Below, in pieces: positions 6,613 through 10,529 of a DNA stretch of 10,529 bases. The stretch spans positions 418 through 10,946 of the forward strand of contig DJIW01000074.1 in NCBI GenBank assembly GCA_002433805.1, written 5' to 3'. The first letter of the stretch is position 1, and each line of letters opens with the position of its first letter. The stretch is from Competibacteraceae bacterium UBA6584 (lineage in GTDB: Bacteria > Pseudomonadota > Gammaproteobacteria > Competibacterales > Competibacteraceae). The notes beneath the pieces are model-generated. The model did not search any database. It was given only the letters and a program-made list of their open reading frames with translations, and was not told the DNA's origin. Made by a program: the position numbers and the translations under genes.

Positions 6613-8865
6613 ATGACCGAATCCGGCCGCGACGGCGATCGCTCAAATTTCGATCCCGCTGATCCGTCCGCGTCTCGGGACGAACTGCTCGTTGCGGCAG
6701 CGCTGTTGGCCGAGGGGCGCCATCCCGATCCCTTTCAGGTGCTCGGCCGCCACGGTCGCGGCGCGCGGATCATGATCCGCGCCTGCTGGCCGGGCGCCCG
6801 CCAGTTTCGCCTGGCCGATACCGGTCAGCCTCTCAAGCGACTGGAGGAAACCGACCTTTTTGAATGGCAAGGAACGGCCGGCGCGCTGGACCCGCATTAT
6901 CGCCTGGCCTGGACCGACGCCGAAGGGCGCGCCTATACGATGCGCGATCCTTATACTTTCCCGCCGCAGTTGACGCTGTACGATTTGCATTTGTTCAACG
7001 AGGGCCGCCACCTGCACGCCTACCGGATGCTGGGCGCGCACCCGCGGCTGGTGGATGGCGTCGCCGGCGTCTTGTTTTCAGTCTGGGCTCCAAACGCCGA
7101 ACGGGTCAGCGTGGTGGGGGATTTCAACGCCTGGCAGGGCCTTTGTCACCCCTTGCGCCGGCGCGGTCACGTCTGGGAGCTGTTCATACCCGAGCTCGCG
7201 GCGGGCGCGTCCTACCAGTTTGAAATCTTGGTGAGGGGAACCGGGCACGTGTTGCGCAAGAGCGATCCCTACGGCCGTTCTTTCGAACGCCGGCCCGCGA
7301 TCTGCTCGGTCGTGGCCGATAACGCCGCCTACTCGTGGCGGGATGAAGTCTGGATGTCGCGGCGGCGTCAAAACTGGTCCCAGGCGGCCTTGTCGGTCTA
7401 TGAGGTGCATCTGGGTTCGTGGCAGCGGGATGCATCCGGCGATTATCTATCCTATCAGGAATTAGCCCGGCGGTTGGTCGCTTACGCCAGCTCGCTGGGG
7501 TTTACCCATCTCGAGCTGATGCCGGTCACCGAACATCCCTTGGATGATTCCTGGGGCTATCAAACCACCGGCTACTTCGCCCCCACCAGCCGCCACGGCG
7601 GGGCGAACGATTTTCGCTGGTTTGTCGATTACTGCCATCAGGCCGGCATCGGCGTGATTTTGGATTGGGTGCCCGGCCATTTTCCCAAGGACGCGCACGG
7701 TCTGGCTTGTTTCGATGGCACCCATCTGTACGAGTACGAGGATCCGACCCGGCGCGAGCATCGCGGCTGGGGCACGCTGGTGTTCAACTACACCCGCACG
7801 CAGGTCAAGAATTTCTTGTTGGCGAGCGCCTGTTTTTGGCTTGAGGAATTTCATCTGGACGGCCTGCGGGTGGATGCCGTCGCCTCAATGCTGTATCTCG
7901 ATTATGCGCGCGGCTCCGGCGAGTGGGCCCCCAACCCGTTTGGCGGGAACGAAAATCTGGAAGCGATCACCTTCCTGCGCGAGTTGAATGAAGTTATCCA
8001 TCGCCGCTATCAAAACGTGCTGATGATCGCCGAGGAATCCACCGCGTGGCCCATGGTCACCCGCCCGTCGTGGATGGGAGGACTCGGCTTCGGCATGAAA
8101 TGGAATATGGGCTGGATGCACGACACCCTGGAATATCTGATGCTCGATCCCGCTTTGCGCCGCCACCATCAGGAATTGTTGACTTTCGGACTGTTATACG
8201 CTTTCACTGAAAATTTCCTGTTGCCGCTGTCGCACGACGAGGTGGTGCACGGCAAAGGCTCGTTGCTGGCGCGGATGCCGGGCGACCGCTGCCAGCATTT
8301 CGCCAACTTGCGCCTGCTCTACGTTTATCTGTGGACCTACCCCGGCAAGAAATTTCTTTTCATGGGCAATGAGATCGCACAGGATAAAGAATGGGATTTC
8401 GCGCGGTCGCTCGATTGGGAGCTGCTGGAGCGCTTGGAGCATCGCGGTGTTCAGAAGCTGATCCGCGATCTCAATAGGCTGTATCGTTCCCAACCCAGCC
8501 TGCACGCGCACGAATTTTCCCAAGAAGGCTTCGAGTGGCTGGATTGCCATGACCCCGCGCAGTCGGTGATCGTGTATTTGCGCCGAGGCGGCGACCGACA
8601 GCTGGCCGTTGTCGTGTTCAATTTTGCCGCGACGGCTCGGGTCGATTACCGCGTCGGCGTGCCCCTGCCCGGGCTTTACCGGGAAGCCTTGAATTCCGAC
8701 GCGCCGCGTTACGGCGGCGGCGGCGCGCTCAACGGTGAGCTCCAGGCGCTTGCGGTTTTTCACATGGGCCAGCCGTATTCCCTGCTGTTGAACCTGCCGC
8801 CGCTCACCGGCATCGTCCTGGTTCCGGAGCGGTTTGAACTTGTTAGCGACTACGACGATGGCTGA
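6613..8865 (+). CDS. glgB: 1,4-alpha-glucan branching enzyme (GH13)
   Basis: Cuts alpha-1,4-glucan chains and rejoins them by alpha-1,6 bonds, creating glycogen branch points in the cytosol. The 750-residue protein has the long N-terminal arm of the E. coli type (HPDPFQVLGRH near residue 40). Then come a CBM48 beta-sandwich (LFSVWAPNAERVSVVGDFNAW, from about 153) and the GH13 barrel, starting near SVYEVHLGSW and LELMPVTEHP. Catalytic residues are Asp421 (GLRVDAVASMLYLDY), Glu474 (IAEESTAWP) and Asp542 (LPLSHDEVVHG). All three are offset by exactly 16 from the E. coli triad I recall (405/458/526). A C-terminal beta domain follows. The ATG at 6613 is chosen because TESGRDGD leads directly to conserved sequence. 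It is divergent from glgC and 33 bp upstream of cysB. Confidence 0.97.
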   Translation: MTESGRDGDRSNFDPADPSASRDELLVAAALLAEGRHPDPFQVLGRHGRGARIMIRACWPGARQFRLADTGQPLKRLEETDLFEWQGTAGALDPHYRLAWTDAEGRAYTMRDPYTFPPQLTLYDLHLFNEGRHLHAYRMLGAHPRLVDGVAGVLFSVWAPNAERVSVVGDFNAWQGLCHPLRRRGHVWELFIPELAAGASYQFEILVRGTGHVLRKSDPYGRSFERRPAICSVVADNAAYSWRDEVWMSRRRQNWSQAALSVYEVHLGSWQRDASGDYLSYQELARRLVAYASSLGFTHLELMPVTEHPLDDSWGYQTTGYFAPTSRHGGANDFRWFVDYCHQAGIGVILDWVPGHFPKDAHGLACFDGTHLYEYEDPTRREHRGWGTLVFNYTRTQVKNFLLASACFWLEEFHLDGLRVDAVASMLYLDYARGSGEWAPNPFGGNENLEAITFLRELNEVIHRRYQNVLMIAEESTAWPMVTRPSWMGGLGFGMKWNMGWMHDTLEYLMLDPALRRHHQELLTFGLLYAFTENFLLPLSHDEVVHGKGSLLARMPGDRCQHFANLRLLYVYLWTYPGKKFLFMGNEIAQDKEWDFARSLDWELLERLEHRGVQKLIRDLNRLYRSQPSLHAHEFSQEGFEWLDCHDPAQSVIVYLRRGGDRQLAVVVFNFAATARVDYRVGVPLPGLYREALNSDAPRYGGGGALNGELQALAVFHMGQPYSLLLNLPPLTGIVLVPERFELVSDYDDG

Positions 8866-8898
8866 ATCGATGCGCTTTTCCAGTTGGAGCGATCGCCT

Positions 8899-9873
8899 AT
8901 GAAGTTGCAACAGTTGCGCTACCTGACGGCGATAGTCCGTAACAACCTCAACATTTCCGCCGCCGCCGAGAGTCTTTACACCTCGCAGCCTGGCATCAGC
9001 AAACAGTTGCGGTTGCTTGAGGAAGAATTGGGCGTCGAATTGTTCAGTCGCAACGGCAAGCACCTGACCGAGATGACTCCGATCGGCCAACAAATCATTC
9101 TCAAGGCGGAGAGCATCTTGCGCGAGGTGAACAACATTCAGATTCTGGCCGAGGAATACCGCGACGACCGCCGGGGCAGCTTGTCGCTGGCCACCACCCA
9201 CACTCAGGCTCGCTATGCCCTCCCCTCGGTTATTAAAACCTTTCGAGAGCGCTATCCGGCGGTCAACTTGCAGGTCCATCAAGGCTCGCCGGCGCAGATC
9301 GCCGAACTGGTGCGTTCCGGCGAGGTCGATTTTGCCATCGCCACGGAGTCTTTGGAGCTGTTTGACGATCTCATCATGATGCCCTGTTACGTGTGGCATC
9401 GCTGCGTGTTGGTGCCGCGCGATCATCCCTTGACCCAAATCGAGCGCCTGACCTTGCACGATGTGGCGCGCTATCCCTTGGTTACCTACGTGTTTGGCTT
9501 TACCGGCCGTTCGCAATTGGATGAGGCATTCCGTGGCGTCCATCTGAAGCCGAGCGTGGTGTTTACCGCGACTGACGCGGATGTGATCAAAACCTACGTT
9601 CGTTTGGGAATGGGCATCGGCATCGTGGCGTACATGGCTTACGATCCCTTGCAAGACGGCGACTTGGTCCGTTTGGACGCCAGCCACTTGTTCGCGGCGA
9701 ACGTGGTCAAGCTCGGGTTCAGGCGCGGGATGTTTTTAAGGCGTTATATGTACGACTTCATCGAGTTGTTTTCAGAGCACCTGCGACGGGACCGGGTGCG
9801 CGATGCCGAGCGCTTGCAGTCCTCGGTTGAGGTTGAGGGTCTATTTGAGGGTTTGGAGCTCCCGGTGCGGTGA
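8899..9873 (+). CDS. cysB: LysR-type transcriptional regulator CysB
   Basis: Activator of sulfate uptake and cysteine synthesis genes that responds to N-acetylserine in the families studied. Starting at ATG 8899 the protein has 324 residues, the same as E. coli CysB. The N-terminal winged helix is MKLQQLRYLTAIV...YTSQPGISKQLRLLEEELG...FSRNGKHLT. The effector domain has ATTHTQARYALP with Thr100, Thr102 and Gln103, Cys163 in MPCYVW, and Thr202 in FGFTGRS. All of these align in number with the E. coli ligand-pocket positions I recall. FTATDADVIKTYVRLGMGIG and KLGFRRGMFLRRYMYDFIELF complete the match. GGAG at 8886-8889 sits 9 nt before this ATG. An upstream TTG at 8884 would overlap that site and add five non-family residues, so it is rejected. 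A close paralogue such as Cbl is less likely. Confidence 0.95.
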   Translation: MKLQQLRYLTAIVRNNLNISAAAESLYTSQPGISKQLRLLEEELGVELFSRNGKHLTEMTPIGQQIILKAESILREVNNIQILAEEYRDDRRGSLSLATTHTQARYALPSVIKTFRERYPAVNLQVHQGSPAQIAELVRSGEVDFAIATESLELFDDLIMMPCYVWHRCVLVPRDHPLTQIERLTLHDVARYPLVTYVFGFTGRSQLDEAFRGVHLKPSVVFTATDADVIKTYVRLGMGIGIVAYMAYDPLQDGDLVRLDASHLFAANVVKLGFRRGMFLRRYMYDFIELFSEHLRRDRVRDAERLQSSVEVEGLFEGLELPVR

Positions 9874-9876
9874 GGG

Positions 9877-9905
9877 TTGGGGATTATTGAAGATGATGAT
9901 ATAAT
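9877..9905 (+). promoter_or_regulatory. Sigma-70-like promoter ahead of the Tus-family gene
   Basis: A perfect TATAAT lies at 9900-9905, with TTGGGG (9877-9882) 17 bp upstream as a partial -35 box. It begins four bases after the cysB stop and would start transcription near 9911-9913. The gene therefore appears to have its own promoter and need not be read only as part of a cysB transcript. AGAGGA (9919-9924) follows as its ribosome binding site. Confidence 0.6.
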
Positions 9906-9912
9906 AAAAAAC

Positions 9913-9920
9913 CTGTACAG
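9913..9920. promoter_or_regulatory. Perfect palindrome CTGTACAG between promoter and ribosome binding site
   Basis: An 8-bp perfect palindrome lies at the expected transcription start of the Tus-family gene and touches its ribosome binding site. It could be an operator for self-regulation or part of a Ter-like site, but 8 bp alone is weak evidence. Confidence 0.25.
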
Positions 9921-9930
9921 AGGAACCGTC

Positions 9931-10529
9931 ATGTCTGATCCGTTCCGATCCCCGCTCGCTCTAAGGACCGAATTATTTGAAAGTTACGAAAATCTGATCG
10001 AACGCTTGGATGAGTGCTCGACCCGCGTCAGACGGGACATCGCCTTGGCGGTTTGGGTGTCGCGCACCGAGGCTGAAATCGCCGAGGGTTTGGACATGCG
10101 GCTCAAGGCGATCCAACTGTATCGCGCGCTTTGGTATGAAGACGTGCGGGACGGCCGAGAAACCCTCACCTGCCCCGGCATCGTCGGGGCCAGCGACGAC
10201 ACTCTCGCCGCCGCGCGCGCCTGCAACGCCGTTAAGGATCGATTCAAGGCCGCCGTGCTGGCCCTCAAAGCGCTCGAGCGGCTCGAACGCCGCGAGGTGA
10301 TGGCCGACCTCCACCGCCGCCAGGACAATCTGGCCGTCGCGATGCGGCGCATGGGCGTCGCTCGTTTGAACCTCAAGCAGGCCTACCGACATATCCCCCT
10401 GCTCGACCAGCGTCCGCTCAAAATTGGCTTTACTTGGTCCAAACAGGGCCGCGTGATCCAACGCACCAGCTTGGCCGCCGCCCGGCGGCTGTTGGAACAA
10501 CGGGCCGAACCTCCACAACTCCTTTTGGA
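9931..10529 (+). CDS. tus: Tus-family DNA replication terminus site-binding protein, 3' partial
   Basis: Family members bind Ter sites and block the replication fork from one side, trapping it in the terminus region. The reading frame is open from ATG 9931 to the window edge (199 codons), with AGAGGAA 5-6 nt upstream. The order of blocks matches E. coli Tus as I remember it. A helical start (ELFESYENLIERLDEC, LAVWVSRTEAEI) is followed by LYRALWYED...TLTCPGIVG (E. coli FRHLFI...RLPGVLC). Then come LAAARACNAVKDRFKAAV (E. coli ISHIQ-INKLKTTFEHIV-like), LNLKQAYRHIPLLDQRPLKI (E. coli LNAYRTLTVLHDPATLRF) and GFTWSKQGRVIQRTSLAAAR (E. coli GWANKHIIKNLHRDEVLA). About one third, including the C-terminal DNA-contact region, is beyond the window. 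The segment between residues about 105 and 153 is roughly 15 residues longer than in E. coli. The family call rests on remembered sequence and needs a profile search. Confidence 0.72.
   Translation, partial: MSDPFRSPLALRTELFESYENLIERLDECSTRVRRDIALAVWVSRTEAEIAEGLDMRLKAIQLYRALWYEDVRDGRETLTCPGIVGASDDTLAAARACNAVKDRFKAAVLALKALERLERREVMADLHRRQDNLAVAMRRMGVARLNLKQAYRHIPLLDQRPLKIGFTWSKQGRVIQRTSLAAARRLLEQRAEPPQLLL

Noticed and set aside
8884..8898. Upstream TTG start for cysB adding five residues
   Set aside because: The ribosome binding site GGAG overlaps this TTG, and the family begins at MKLQQLRY, encoded from ATG 8899.
8194..9687. 497-codon leftward open frame opposite glgB and cysB
   Set aside because: It lies antisense to two clearly recognised proteins, shows no family motif, and owes its length to GC-rich codon bias on the opposite strand.

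Overview
The window is a stretch of gammaproteobacterial chromosome, judged from protein similarity. CysB, GlgC, GlgB and GuaC all resemble their enterobacterial counterparts as I remember them, down to individual residue numbers. The core genes are GC-rich, and an IS-dense edge of visibly lower GC lies at the left. A Tus-family gene and the glycogen genes would fit an uncultured or environmental gammaproteobacterium, for example a glycogen-accumulating Competibacter-like organism. That placement is inference, not something the sequence proves.

Layout. Positions 1-1648 hold two related but clearly diverged IS5-family insertion sequences in the same orientation, separated by only 23 bp of host DNA. 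The first is cut by the left window edge but keeps an intact catalytic reading frame. The second is complete from inverted repeat to inverted repeat, has a 3-bp TAA target duplication, and is dead because of an in-frame TGA in orfB. The second IS landed in the last codons of thiM, so thiM now ends with IS-encoded residues. The original last codons and stop can be read in the 23-bp spacer.

From 1617 to 6390 four genes run leftward: glgC (ADP-glucose synthesis), malQ (4-alpha-glucanotransferase), guaC (GMP reductase) and thiM (hydroxyethylthiazole kinase). malQ, guaC and thiM are tightly packed: TGA directly abuts ATG at malQ/guaC, and guaC/thiM share an ATGA overlap. glgC is separated from malQ by 140 bp that hold a GC hairpin at the glgC stop codon and a good ribosome binding site for malQ.

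Rightward from a 222-bp divergent control region lie glgB (glycogen branching enzyme, 6613-8865), cysB (LysR-type sulfur regulator, 8899-9873) and, after its own promoter, a Tus-family replication-terminus binding protein that starts at 9931 and runs off the right edge.

Together GlgC, GlgB and MalQ cover the supply of ADP-glucose, the branching of glycogen and the recycling of malto-oligosaccharides. The synthase, phosphorylase and debranching enzyme are not in this window. guaC and thiM add nucleotide and thiamine salvage to the same leftward transcript. No RNA genes, CRISPR arrays or stretches over 300 bp without genes were seen. The least ordinary items are the Tus homologue with a possible Ter-like element at its promoter, and the IS rewiring of the thiM 3' end.
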